DNA of 18,002 bases from JBCDIQ01 sp039024295 (GCA_039024295.1 JBCDIQ010000073.1:1-18002), one strand, 5' to 3'. Shown: positions 7,700-16,443, numbered from the stretch's first letter. Made by a program: numbers and translations. Notes: generated by a model from the letters alone, not told the origin.

Positions 7700-7773
7700 T
7701 TTAAGCAACTTTTAATAGAATAGGTCTTCGAAAACTATGCGTTGTGTGTCTTTTCAAATGCGAAAGGGACGAA

Positions 7774-8853
7774 TTAGTTAACTACAGCTGCTAATTCATC
7801 TTCATTTGCAGTTGTTTCAGGAACTTCTTCTGAAGCGGTATTGGTAGAACCGTCTTCAATCCCGTTCATTTCCTTGTAACTCGCGTAAAAGGGAGTCTGC
7901 TTGTTCAGCCACTCTTCATATTCTTCCTGGGTTTCAACTATGAGGACACGGCGCATGTTCCAGTGACCACCCCCGCAGATTTGCTGGCAGGACATTTCGT
8001 AATCAAAGTCAGGGTTATTTTTCTTTTCCCGCATTTGTTTGGTTGTAACAGTCGGCACAAACCAAAAGGAAGTAGGCATCCCCGGTACTGCGTCCATTTT
8101 TACACGAAAATGGGCTAGGGTAGCTGAGTGCAGTACATCTTGAGAGCGAATGTTCATTTTTATCGGGGTATTTACCGGTACATGAATTTCAGTAACTACC
8201 ACATCATCATGCCCAGCCTGATCTTCAAAATTGAACCCAAGTTGGTTGCCCATATCAGGATCAATGTATTTCACGTGGGTTTGTCCAAAGGTTTTATCCT
8301 CCCCTTGGTAACGGATGGTCCAGTCAAACTGACGAGCATAAAACTCAATTTCAATTGCGTCTTCAGGGGCTTCTTGCATCACATCATGCCAAGTCTGCAC
8401 ACCAGAGGCAATCAAAATAGTCATCACAACTGCAGGAACAATTGTCCAAATAAGTTCGAGTTTGTTGTTGTGAGGGTAATAAAGTGCTTTTTGACCTTCT
8501 CGCTGACGATAGCGAAAAGCGTAGTAAAAAAGCAGGGAATTGGTCAACACCACAACCAAAATGGTCACATACATGGTGTTCCAGAACATTTTATCAATCT
8601 CAACTCCATGTAAAGAAGCTGGATCATTTACCAGACTGAATAAATGTTCATAGTTACCGGTTGAGACATAGGCAGCAATCAATCCAAAAATCAAAAACAA
8701 CATGAATAAGGTTGCGTTGATGGTCGTTGGATTCCACTTGCGAAAGGGGTCAATGTCTTTTAACCGAAATACGAGGACCATATTCACCAATACAAGGATG
8801 AACACGAACCCCAATAAGAAGATAATAAGATTAACCAGCGTCTGCGATTCCAT
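7774..8853 (-). CDS. coxB: Cytochrome c oxidase subunit II with CuA site
   Basis: Subunit II receives electrons at the binuclear CuA centre and passes them to heme a. The 359-residue protein keeps the CuA ligands, numbered from ATG 8853: H242 in DVLHSATL, then C289, C293, H297 and M300 in CQQICGGGHWNM. The usual Glu between the cysteines (CSELC type) is Gln here. Four hydrophobic segments are visible (about 7-30, 48-64, 92-112 and 133-151) rather than the usual two, so the N-terminus carries two extra helices. There is no CxxCH, so this is not a caa3-type fusion with cytochrome c. The C-terminal tail is acidic. ATG at 8853 is preferred over a TTG five codons upstream. A 272-base gap separates it from actF. 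Confidence 0.96.
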   Translation of the reverse strand: MESQTLVNLIIFLLGFVFILVLVNMVLVFRLKDIDPFRKWNPTTINATLFMLFLIFGLIAAYVSTGNYEHLFSLVNDPASLHGVEIDKMFWNTMYVTILVVVLTNSLLFYYAFRYRQREGQKALYYPHNNKLELIWTIVPAVVMTILIASGVQTWHDVMQEAPEDAIEIEFYARQFDWTIRYQGEDKTFGQTHVKYIDPDMGNQLGFNFEDQAGHDDVVVTEIHVPVNTPIKMNIRSQDVLHSATLAHFRVKMDAVPGMPTSFWFVPTVTTKQMREKKNNPDFDYEMSCQQICGGGHWNMRRVLIVETQEEYEEWLNKQTPFYASYKEMNGIEDGSTNTASEEVPETTANEDELAAVVN

Positions 8854-9125
8854 AAAAACGGTCTGCAATTAAAGTTTACTATACAAACTCAAGGAGCAAC
8901 TTATTGTTAAAAATACATATAGAAAAAAAGAACTTTATTCACTGTATTTCTAACTATGTAACAGAGGAGCCTATAAGAACTCCTCTGTTTCCATGTTTTA
9001 AAGACTCCTAATTAATGCTCCAGAGTCAAAATCTTTGCCTTGTCCTCGCCTTTGTGGGCTTGCAAATATCCGAAATTTCTATGCCATTTTGAATTTCAGG
9101 GATATTTATGGACATAAATTCTGCC
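8854..9125. other. Intergenic gap between actF and coxB
   Basis: This 272-base gap is the longest inside the locus. It holds the hairpin at 8960-8989 and an A/T-rich stretch (8890-8940) just ahead of coxB. No full TTTG / TAnnTTTG promoter is visible, although near matches to the -7 half exist. A 29-codon minus-strand frame at 9026-9115 begins 10 bases after the actF stop, but nothing supports it as a gene. The gap is the natural place for a separate coxB promoter or an RNA processing site. Confidence 0.6.
8960..8989 (-). terminator. Hairpin in the actF-coxB gap, possible terminator or attenuator
   Basis: A perfect 10-base-pair inverted repeat, AACAGAGGAG and CTCCTCTGTT, flanks a 10-base loop. 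On the minus strand no T-run follows at once; a TTCTTTTTTTCT stretch appears about 30 bases further on. It may be a partial terminator after the ACIII genes or an RNA stabiliser. The oxidase genes continue in the same direction, so full termination would require a new promoter before coxB. Confidence 0.5.
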
Positions 9126-10547
9126 TTACACAGCACCAGTGCTGTGATGGAGGCTTTCTTCAGTATATGGATCCTTTAGGGGAACCAAATTTGCTTTCGT
9201 GAGTGCATTTAGCACAAAGTAGAGGAATATACCTGCGAAGAGGATGAAAAATCCTACCTCGACAAATCCTATTTGCCAGTTAGTTCTGACGGCACCGGGC
9301 ATAATCATTTGATACAAATCAATGAAGTGTCCGATCAATACGCCGGCAGATACCCACAAAAAGATTTTAGGGTTTCTTTTTGCATTACGGGTCATCAGCC
9401 CAAAAAATGGAACTGCCCAGCAAAAGAATATATTCAAGTAAAACCATACGGCATAGCCTTCATAAGTAGGATCTCCGATTCTCATTCGTTTGACATAATA
9501 AAAACCTTCTTCAGGGATGTTGGCGTACCAGATCAACAAGAATTGAGAGAGCCAGATATAACCCCAGAAAATGCTAAAGCCAAATACATACTTGTATACA
9601 TCGTGAAAATGAGAGTCATTGATATAGCTCATGTATCCCTGTCGTTGAAGGAAATAGAGCAACAAACCAATCACTGTCATGGCAGAAGCCATTGAACCGG
9701 CAAATACATATACGCCAAAAATGGTGCTGAACCAGTGTGGCTCAAGAGATTTGATCCAATCGACTGCAAATAAGCAGTAAGTAATGGCGAAGAATATTAC
9801 AAAGAAGGCTGAGAGGGAAAGGTGCTTATCGAAATGGTCAAGCCCACCTTCAGTATCTTGCTTAATGGAGAGTTGACGAAAGCGATATCCTAAAAAGAAC
9901 CAAACACCAAAGAAGATAGCAGTCCGAAGTGCCCAAAACGGCCAATTCAGATAAGCACGCTTCTCGTCAATCAATCGGTCGGCTCCTTCTTCCAGGGCAA
10001 GCCAATCATAGAGTTCGCTTCCTAAGAAAAGGATAAGGCCGAAGCCTACAACTGCTACAGGCAGGTACTGCCACATAGCTTCCGGTACACGCCGTATGGC
10101 TGTTTGCCAGCCTGCATTGGTCAAGCGGTGTACCATGATGAAGAACATGGCTCCCATTGCCAAAGTCAGGAAGTAGATGTTACTGTGCAAAAAGCTGGCG
10201 ATGATAGGGGTGTACCAAGTTACATGGTGGTGAGCATGTCCGCCACCATGGTCCCCTTCTCCGTGACCAGCTTCAGCATGACCATCGCCATGTCCTGCAT
10301 CTCCATGACCTCCTTCGGGATCTCCAACCAGGGTAATATTGCCTTCGGTGGTTTGTTCAATTACTGAACCGTGATGTCCATCCTCATGATGACCATCTCC
10401 ATGATCCCCACTACTGGCCAGAAATGCTCCCACAAGGACCATAACCAGCCCAATTCCCATCAGGCCAAAGACATAATTTTTCAGCTTACTGGTAAAGACA
10501 AATCGCTCTGTAAGCTCTTCTTGTGTAAAATGGTGATTATGTGCCAC
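9126..10547 (-). CDS. actF: Alternative complex III subunit ActF, quinol-binding NrfD-like membrane protein
   Basis: ActF is one of two related multi-helix membrane subunits of ACIII and, with ActC, is thought to bind quinol and take part in energy coupling. The 473-residue protein has about ten membrane segments. Marks of the family include FLHSNIYFLTLAMGAMFF (119-136), FWGYIWLSQFLLIWYANIPEE and the late GHFIDLYQMIMPG segment. Between helices one and two, residues 47-108 form a loop of mostly His, Gly, Asp and Glu, with repeated GHGDG-like units ending in HAHHH. The start is GTG at 10547, since the first ATG is at residue 30 inside helix one. It lies 39 bases after actE. The last codons form a strong hairpin. 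Confidence 0.94.
   Translation of the reverse strand: MAHNHHFTQEELTERFVFTSKLKNYVFGLMGIGLVMVLVGAFLASSGDHGDGHHEDGHHGSVIEQTTEGNITLVGDPEGGHGDAGHGDGHAEAGHGEGDHGGGHAHHHVTWYTPIIASFLHSNIYFLTLAMGAMFFIMVHRLTNAGWQTAIRRVPEAMWQYLPVAVVGFGLILFLGSELYDWLALEEGADRLIDEKRAYLNWPFWALRTAIFFGVWFFLGYRFRQLSIKQDTEGGLDHFDKHLSLSAFFVIFFAITYCLFAVDWIKSLEPHWFSTIFGVYVFAGSMASAMTVIGLLLYFLQRQGYMSYINDSHFHDVYKYVFGFSIFWGYIWLSQFLLIWYANIPEEGFYYVKRMRIGDPTYEGYAVWFYLNIFFCWAVPFFGLMTRNAKRNPKIFLWVSAGVLIGHFIDLYQMIMPGAVRTNWQIGFVEVGFFILFAGIFLYFVLNALTKANLVPLKDPYTEESLHHSTGAV
9129..9146 (-). other. Hairpin in the last codons of actF
   Basis: A perfect 8-base inverted repeat, CACAGCAC and GTGCTGTG with CA between, lies within the last six codons of actF and ends at the base before its TAA. 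It has no following T-run. It could slow 3'-end decay of the ACIII message or contribute to partial termination together with the hairpin at 8960-8989, but chance within coding sequence is possible. Confidence 0.35.
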
Positions 10548-10586
10548 TTTTCTTTTGTTTTAGGTCGTTGTTGGATAAGAAGTCAG

Positions 10587-11264
10587 CTACAGTTGCTGAT
10601 AATGCTGAATGTAGCATATCACTTCCCAGCGTTGTTTAGGCGTGAGTTGAGATGCATAGGAACCCATCAGTCCTTTACCATAAGTAAGGGTATGAAACAT
10701 TTTTCCTGCGGGGAGTTCCTTTAGCTGTCCATTGTAAGCAGGAACTTGAGGGTAGGGACCTTGAGGATCAGCTTCTGAACCATTGGTACCTGTCACTAAG
10801 ATTCCTAGTCCATTTCCTTTTGCTCCGTGGCACATCACACAAAACTTTCCATATAAAATCTGTCCATTATTAAACGTTTCTTCTGAACAGTTAATGGAAA
10901 TATCCTTGTAAGAAAAGCCATCGGACTCAAAGGGGGAAGTCAAACTATCACCTGCCAATTCGTAACCTTCAGAGGTGTTAGAGATATGGTAAGGCATATA
11001 CTTCTCCGTACGGTACCATGATTCCTGGCGAGGAACAGTTCCGTCAGGTGCGGCCTGAGCATTGATACCATCTTTAAAGATGGTTTGAGGTCGTGCTCCT
11101 TGCACATCTTCGCTTACCACCTGAGAATAAGGCTCAAGTGGAATAGAGTGGTACATCTTGGGAGCATATTCGACATTTCGCTGACCCGTACCATAATCAC
11201 AAGCAGTCAGGAAGAGTGCTGCGACCATTAATGTACCGATATGATAAACAAAATTTCTTTTCAT
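10587..11264 (-). CDS. actE: Alternative complex III subunit ActE, monoheme cytochrome c lipoprotein
   Basis: ActE carries one c-type heme on the periplasmic side of ACIII and is a candidate exit point for electrons toward the oxidase. The 225-residue protein has a lipoprotein signal with lipobox LTAC, so C22 is probably lipidated. A single heme site CVMCH lies at 142-146 (YGKFCVMCHGAKGNG), and the likely axial ligand is M200 in GKGLMGSYASQL. The N-terminal half contains MYHSIPLEPYS and Pro-rich segments typical of ActE proteins. It starts with ATG 11 bases after actD, and tight spacing on both sides fits co-translation. Length and motifs are normal. Confidence 0.95.
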   Translation of the reverse strand: MKRNFVYHIGTLMVAALFLTACDYGTGQRNVEYAPKMYHSIPLEPYSQVVSEDVQGARPQTIFKDGINAQAAPDGTVPRQESWYRTEKYMPYHISNTSEGYELAGDSLTSPFESDGFSYKDISINCSEETFNNGQILYGKFCVMCHGAKGNGLGILVTGTNGSEADPQGPYPQVPAYNGQLKELPAGKMFHTLTYGKGLMGSYASQLTPKQRWEVICYIQHYQQL

Positions 11265-11275
11265 GACCTATGAGG

Positions 11276-11803
11276 TTATTCAAATGTCTTTTCGGTTACT
11301 TCAAATGCGCCGTTCGCAGTGAATACGTTTGAGATAGACTGCGTCTGGTCTACTCCTGAAATGCGGTCCTGGTCGATAGCGATGACAAATACGTCGTCTG
11401 TCTGACGTATATCCATCAATTCGGCTTTTTTGCCAGGAAAATACTGCTGCACGATAAAGAAGGTGATGATTACCCCGTGGGCAGCAAATAAAATGGTCAT
11501 CTCAAAGGTAACCGGTGCAAAAGAAGGAACAGGGATGGCAGGCTTACCCCCAATATTCATGGGCCAAACCGCGCCATATAGCAGAGACATCAGGGTAAAC
11601 CCAGTCAAGGCTCCGATGCAGCCATATATAAAGCAGGCTACGGAGAGTCGGGTCCGCTTAATGTCCAATAAGGGTTCAATGTTGTGAATAGGGAAAGGTG
11701 AGTATACATCGTATGCCTGCACGCCCTGATCACGCAGCTTACCTAAAGCTGTCATCACATCATCTGGATTCCAGAACTTGCCTAACAGAAATGTCTTTTT
11801 CAT
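11276..11803 (-). CDS. actD: Alternative complex III subunit ActD (DUF3341)
   Basis: ActD is a small membrane subunit of ACIII without cofactors. The 175-residue protein has a soluble N-terminal part, with LGKFWNPDDVMTALGKLRDQ at 7-26 and the DUF3341-typical VYSPFPIHNIE at about 38-48, followed by two membrane segments (about 55-75 and 96-118). The loop between them contains WPMNIGGKP and ends in PSFAPVTFEMTIL, both familiar from this family. The C-terminal part is soluble. It lies 35 bases after actC and 11 before actE. The gene order C-D-E-F is the standard one. Confidence 0.95.
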   Translation of the reverse strand: MKKTFLLGKFWNPDDVMTALGKLRDQGVQAYDVYSPFPIHNIEPLLDIKRTRLSVACFIYGCIGALTGFTLMSLLYGAVWPMNIGGKPAIPVPSFAPVTFEMTILFAAHGVIITFFIVQQYFPGKKAELMDIRQTDDVFVIAIDQDRISGVDQTQSISNVFTANGAFEVTEKTFE

Positions 11804-11838
11804 TTTTTATTGCTCGTTAGTGAGTTTCACTTTCAAGA

Positions 11839-13248
11839 TCAAGATGCAATAACCGGCTCTTCAGCAGATTCTTTTAAGTGCTCAGGTTGTTGTGGATGGC
11901 GTACAAGGGTCTTTACCTCAAACATGTTCACCACCGGTAGGTACTTGGCGAATAAGAAGAACAGGGTAAAGAACAGCCCAAAAGAGCCTATCAGGATGCC
12001 TATCTCCACAAAGGTTGGAATGTAAGAAGTCCAGCTAGATGGCAAGAAGTCACGGTGCAATGAGGTGATGATGATTACAAACCGCTCGAACCACATACCG
12101 ATGTTTACAAAAATCGAAATGATAAAGGTTGCGACCATGTTTCGGCGAATCTTGCGGAACCAGAATAGCTGAGGACAGATTACGTTACAGCTAAACATGA
12201 TCCAGTAGCTCCATCCAAAAGGTCCAAACATACGGTTGGCAAAGATGTAACGCTCCCAGAGAGAAGCAGAATACCATGCAATGAAAAACTCTGTCATATA
12301 AGCCAGACCTACTATTGATCCAGTCGCTGTCACAATCTTGGCGATGGATTCCATGTGGTCAAGGGTGATATAATCTTCAATACGGTACACCTTACGAGTC
12401 ACAATCATAAGGGTTTGTACCATCCCGAAGCCTGAGAAAATCGCCCCTGCAACGAAGTAGGGGGGGAAAATGGTGGTGTGCCAGCCCGGTATAACCGAGG
12501 TTGCAAAGTCCATCGATACGATGGTGTGTACAGAAAGTACCAGCGGGGTACACAGACCTGCCAGGATCAAAGAGATAATTTCATAGCGTGACCATGCACG
12601 GGCAGAGCCGTTCCAGCCGAAAGCAATCAGGCCATAAATCCAGCTGGCGATGTTACGCCCTTTCATCTTCAGGCGGTCGCGAATGGTGGCAAAGTCAGGC
12701 ACCATCCCCAGGAACCAGAATGCCGCAGACACACTGAAATACGTTGAAATGGCAAATACATCCCAAAGAAGGGGGGAATTAAAATTCACCCACAAAGATC
12801 CCCGGGTATTGGGAAACGGGAGGAACCACAACCCCAACCAAGGGCGTCCCATGTGAATGATCGGGAACATACCTGCACAAACTACTGCGAAAATGGTCAT
12901 GGCCTCAGAGGCACGGTTGATGGAATTACGCCAAGGCTGACGAAACAGCAACAACACCGCTGAGATAAGCGTTCCGGCGTGACCGATCCCCACCCAGAAC
13001 ACGAAGTTGGTGATATCGAAGGCCCAGCCGACGGTTTTATTCAACCCCCAGGTACCAATGCCTTCCCATATCGTCCAGCCTACCATAGCAGCTCCAAAAG
13101 CTAATACTAGGGCTGAAAATGCCGTGGCTGCCAGCCAGGCCAAGTTTGGTTTTGCCTCGATCGGGCGGCAAATGTCTTCCGTCACCTTGGTGTAGGTGTC
13201 GGTATTTGTGACCCATTTTTGCCTGATCGGGGATTCTACATGACTCAT
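11839..13248 (-). CDS. actC: Alternative complex III subunit ActC (NrfD-like quinol-binding membrane protein)
   Basis: ActC is the NrfD/PsrC-type membrane subunit that sits beneath ActB and is thought to hold the quinol site that feeds the iron-sulfur chain. The 469-residue protein has a polar N-terminus with VTEDICRPIE, then about ten membrane segments. Family marks include the segment WVGIGHAGTLISAVL, the stretch PNTRGSLWVNFNSPLLWDVFAI, the motif SVHTIVSMDFATSVIPGWH and the following PPYFVAGAIFSGFGMV. The start is a clear ATG. It follows actB by 78 bases containing a hairpin. No missing or odd residues stand out, and the length is usual. Confidence 0.96.
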   Translation of the reverse strand: MSHVESPIRQKWVTNTDTYTKVTEDICRPIEAKPNLAWLAATAFSALVLAFGAAMVGWTIWEGIGTWGLNKTVGWAFDITNFVFWVGIGHAGTLISAVLLLFRQPWRNSINRASEAMTIFAVVCAGMFPIIHMGRPWLGLWFLPFPNTRGSLWVNFNSPLLWDVFAISTYFSVSAAFWFLGMVPDFATIRDRLKMKGRNIASWIYGLIAFGWNGSARAWSRYEIISLILAGLCTPLVLSVHTIVSMDFATSVIPGWHTTIFPPYFVAGAIFSGFGMVQTLMIVTRKVYRIEDYITLDHMESIAKIVTATGSIVGLAYMTEFFIAWYSASLWERYIFANRMFGPFGWSYWIMFSCNVICPQLFWFRKIRRNMVATFIISIFVNIGMWFERFVIIITSLHRDFLPSSWTSYIPTFVEIGILIGSFGLFFTLFFLFAKYLPVVNMFEVKTLVRHPQQPEHLKESAEEPVIAS

Positions 13249-13293
13249 AATCGCAGAGTTATAGTTGAAATCTTATTGTGCAAATATTTTCCA

Positions 13294-13315
13294 GAAAGCC
13301 TCACATGAGGCTTTC
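13294..13315 (-). other. Hairpin between actB and actC
   Basis: GAAAGCCTCA and TGAGGCTTTC form a perfect inverted repeat with two bases between, giving a realistic stem of 9 pairs and a 4-base loop. It begins 11 bases after the actB stop and is not followed by a T-run on the minus strand. Its place within an operon suggests an RNA stability or processing element, or a weak terminator that lowers expression of actC-F relative to actAB. Confidence 0.5.
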
Positions 13316-13326
13316 CAATTATTCAT

Positions 13327-16300
13327 TTAAGCATAGGTGCGCTGGCGCATGTCAGCTTCTTCCTTGAATTTAACTTCTTCTTCTGTGCGGTTCTTCACAC
13401 GTGTGAGGTACATCACAGAAGGAAGTACTTTCAATTCTTCAAGGACATGGTAGCCACGCTCATCGCGGTAGTACTTGGAAATCTTACTGTTAGGATCGTT
13501 CAAGTCACCAAATACGATGGCATCAGCTGGACATGACTGAGAACAAGCTGTTTTCAAGTCATCGTCTGTAGGCTTAGCCAAACTGCTGTTTTCTCTGATC
13601 TTAACACGCAGTTTTGCTTCTTGAAGGCGCTGGACACACCACGAACATTTTTCCATTACTCCACGGAAACGTACAGTCACATCTGGGTTTAGGACAAAAT
13701 GTCCAAGTGGATTGGTAACATGACCTGGGTTGATGTCAGTAAACTGCTCACCGTTGTAGTAATTGAACCAGTTGAAACGACGTACTTTGTAGGGACAGTT
13801 ATTCGCACAGTAACGCGTTCCCACACAGCGGTTGTAGGTCATCTGGTTCAGACCTTCATAGCTGTGAATAGTTGCCAATACTGGACAAACTGTTTCACAA
13901 GGTGCGTTATCACAGTGCTGGCACATCATGGGCTGGAAAGCAACATCTGGGTTGTCCATCTCTCCACTGTAGTAGCGGTCAATTCGCATCCAGTGCATTT
14001 CTCTACGGGTGCGTACTTCTTCTTTTCCTACAACAGGAACGTTGTTTTCTACGCTACAACTTACCACACAAGCACCACAACCTGTACATTTATTCATGTC
14101 TACAGCCATGGCCCATCGGATGTACTTATTGGTTTCTTTGTCCTCAAAGTGAGAATCCCAAAGGGTTACCAAATGCTGCTTCATTGCCTCTCTGTGCTCA
14201 TTCCCCGCATATGGGTCTTTAATGTAAGCACCAAGAGTTGTCTCTTTGATGATATGCTCAGTACGGTCATAATCGTTTCCTGAGCTAGCACCGCGTACGG
14301 GATCGTACAGGGTGTTAAATGTCTGGGTAAGAGCCAGTGGGTAGGTATCACCTGTTTTGGTAATGCTAGCACCTGTAAGGGTGTAATCCATGGTTCCATT
14401 AGAAAGAGACACCAATGGATAGGCATTTTTTCCACCTGTATTCTTGATTACCCGGCCCCCACTCGTGCGGCCGTATCCAAGTGCAATTCCTATTGTGCCT
14501 CTTGCCTGACCGGGCTGTACAACGGCAGGTAATTTGATTGACTTGCCATCTACACTTACCTCTAGCACGTCCTCATTGGAAATTCCCATTTCCTCTGCAT
14601 CAGAGTAAGGGACAGTGATGTAATTGTCCCACACCGTACGGGTAATAGGATCAGGCATTTCCTGAAGCCAAGGATTATTGGCGTTGGTTCCATCACCGAT
14701 AGAAAGCTTGGTGTAAAGTACCACTTCCGTTCCTTCTCCAGCCTTGTCGGATTCAGCCATTAACGCACGACCCGCACTGACCAGATTGAATGATGGAGCG
14801 ACATCACTGGAAAGAGCTGAGGGAACTCCAGGTACAGTTTTAACACCAGAGCGAACAGTTTCGTCCCAGAAAGCATCGAAGCTTCCGTTCCCGTCAAATA
14901 ACGTCTCTTTCCACCAAGCCCGCATCATGTCATAATAGGCTTGATCACTGCCAGCCCATTTCAAGAAACTGTCTTGAGGTTGACGGGTGTCAAAAATAGG
15001 GTTGATGGTTGGCTGAACAATGGAATAATGCGTCGCTGTCTGTTGGGCATCACTCCAGGACTCCAGGAAATGGCTGGAAGCCGCAGTATATTGACAAAGT
15101 TCTGACGTTTCGTTCGTTTTGTAGGTCATCGCGACAGACAATGGAACTTTTGCCAGCTTCTTGCTAATCTCTTCAGCAAATGGGCTGCTGTACGCAGGGT
15201 TGCAGTCATAGAAGAAAACTGCATCAACTGTGTCAAGCTCAGCTACCAATGCAGCCATCTCTTCGTCATTCCCCTGACGGAAATAGGAAGGATTGTTAAG
15301 GTCAATGGTCTCGCCATAGTTTCCTAGCATGTAGTTGATCGCGTTTACTACCTGCTGGGTGTTTACGTCATTGGACCCGCAAACTACCAGGGATTTTCCT
15401 TGTGCAGCGACCAATTCCGCAGCGACCTTGTCCAGGCCATTCATGGCTACGTTGAACTCTTTGACGCCAGGAATTACCTGACCGCCCATCTTCTTGGCTA
15501 CCTTATTGTACAGGTTTAACAGGGCAATGCCTTCTTCGGAGGGCTTGATGGGAAAGCGAAGATCTGCCATTCCACCTGTCACAGTCAAATTCGATTCAAA
15601 CTGAAAGTGACGAGACATATGCCCCTTTTTGGGGTCACGGTTTTTGATATACTTCGCAGAATATTCAGCTCCACCAATCCAGCTTCCCAAGAAATCGCAG
15701 GAAAAGCCTACAATTACATCTGCCTTTTCAAAATAGTAGGAGGGGATAGCCGCTCTGCCGAAATTCATTTCATGCGACTTAGCAGTGGCATAAGAGGAAA
15801 CCGCATCGAAAGAAATGTGCTTGAAATCCTCGAATCCTTCTGCAAATACGCCTACAGCCGCTTTTGTGGTTGGACTGAGAACGCTTCCTGTCACTACCCT
15901 TACCTTTCCACCGTTGGCTTTGATTTCTTGCAGTTTGGTTTTGACTGTGTTATCAAGCTTGGTCCAAGAAACGGGATTAGCACCTTTGAGGGGGTATTGT
16001 AAACGGTCGATATCATATACACCGAGTACCTGTGAGTGCCCAACGGCATCCATTACTCCTTCGGTTAAAGGAGAATCAGGATTGCCTTCAAACTTGATGG
16101 GACGTCCTTCACGGGTTTTCACCAACACAGGTGTTCCCTCAGGGGTAGTAGATGCATACCAGTTAGCTACACCTGGTATGATATCATCTGGCTTGTTAAC
16201 ATAAGGAATAACCTTTTTCAGAGGTGCCTCTGCACAGGCACTCAAGGTTGCCGCCGTCATTCCAAACCCCATTATTTTGAGGAAGTCCCGACGGTTTGCT

Positions 16301-16443
16301 TTGAAGCCTAATTTCTCATCAGTGGTGTTACTGAGGGTATCTTCAAAGGGAACATCGGTAGGGAATTCGTGCTTGGCACTTTCAAGGAATTCGGGAGTTT
16401 GATTCAACTCTTCTATACCTCTCCAATACTTCGGCTTTTTCAT
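13327..16443 (-). CDS. actB: Alternative complex III subunit ActB, TAT-exported fused iron-sulfur / molybdopterin-oxidoreductase-like protein
   Basis: ActB joins a molybdopterin-oxidoreductase-like half (about 80-750) to a ferredoxin-like half and passes electrons from the membrane quinol site to the hemes. The 1038-residue protein has an internal TAT signal NRRDFLKIMGFG at 50-61 after a 45-residue cytoplasmic lead, then a lipobox-like LSAC with C70. Four cysteine groups start at about 786 (CTGCGACVVSC), 841 (CQHCDNAPCETVC), 870 (CVGTRYCANNC) and near 930-980 (CSWC, then CSQSC), fitting three [4Fe-4S] and one [3Fe-4S] cluster as known for ACIII. Studied ActB proteins bind no molybdenum cofactor. 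The start is ATG, 57 bases after actA. This is the normal fused form. Confidence 0.96.
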   Translation of the reverse strand: MKKPKYWRGIEELNQTPEFLESAKHEFPTDVPFEDTLSNTTDEKLGFKANRRDFLKIMGFGMTAATLSACAEAPLKKVIPYVNKPDDIIPGVANWYASTTPEGTPVLVKTREGRPIKFEGNPDSPLTEGVMDAVGHSQVLGVYDIDRLQYPLKGANPVSWTKLDNTVKTKLQEIKANGGKVRVVTGSVLSPTTKAAVGVFAEGFEDFKHISFDAVSSYATAKSHEMNFGRAAIPSYYFEKADVIVGFSCDFLGSWIGGAEYSAKYIKNRDPKKGHMSRHFQFESNLTVTGGMADLRFPIKPSEEGIALLNLYNKVAKKMGGQVIPGVKEFNVAMNGLDKVAAELVAAQGKSLVVCGSNDVNTQQVVNAINYMLGNYGETIDLNNPSYFRQGNDEEMAALVAELDTVDAVFFYDCNPAYSSPFAEEISKKLAKVPLSVAMTYKTNETSELCQYTAASSHFLESWSDAQQTATHYSIVQPTINPIFDTRQPQDSFLKWAGSDQAYYDMMRAWWKETLFDGNGSFDAFWDETVRSGVKTVPGVPSALSSDVAPSFNLVSAGRALMAESDKAGEGTEVVLYTKLSIGDGTNANNPWLQEMPDPITRTVWDNYITVPYSDAEEMGISNEDVLEVSVDGKSIKLPAVVQPGQARGTIGIALGYGRTSGGRVIKNTGGKNAYPLVSLSNGTMDYTLTGASITKTGDTYPLALTQTFNTLYDPVRGASSGNDYDRTEHIIKETTLGAYIKDPYAGNEHREAMKQHLVTLWDSHFEDKETNKYIRWAMAVDMNKCTGCGACVVSCSVENNVPVVGKEEVRTRREMHWMRIDRYYSGEMDNPDVAFQPMMCQHCDNAPCETVCPVLATIHSYEGLNQMTYNRCVGTRYCANNCPYKVRRFNWFNYYNGEQFTDINPGHVTNPLGHFVLNPDVTVRFRGVMEKCSWCVQRLQEAKLRVKIRENSSLAKPTDDDLKTACSQSCPADAIVFGDLNDPNSKISKYYRDERGYHVLEELKVLPSVMYLTRVKNRTEEEVKFKEEADMRQRTYA

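Noticed and set aside
8128..8613. Plus-strand open frame opposite coxB
   Set aside because: Antisense shadow of the CuA and helix region of coxB; residue content is that of a reversed membrane protein gene.
9026..9115. 29-codon minus-strand frame starting 10 bases after the actF stop
   Set aside because: Very short, no recognisable motif, and it fits chance; the gap is better explained by regulatory elements.
10224..10409. Possible tandem repeat or CRISPR-like array
   Set aside because: The repetition is low-complexity coding sequence for a His/Gly-rich loop, in frame within actF, without equal repeats and spacers.
13699..14283. Long plus-strand open frame opposite actB
   Set aside because: It is antisense to the ferredoxin-repeat part of actB, which is unmistakable, and shows no protein family features.
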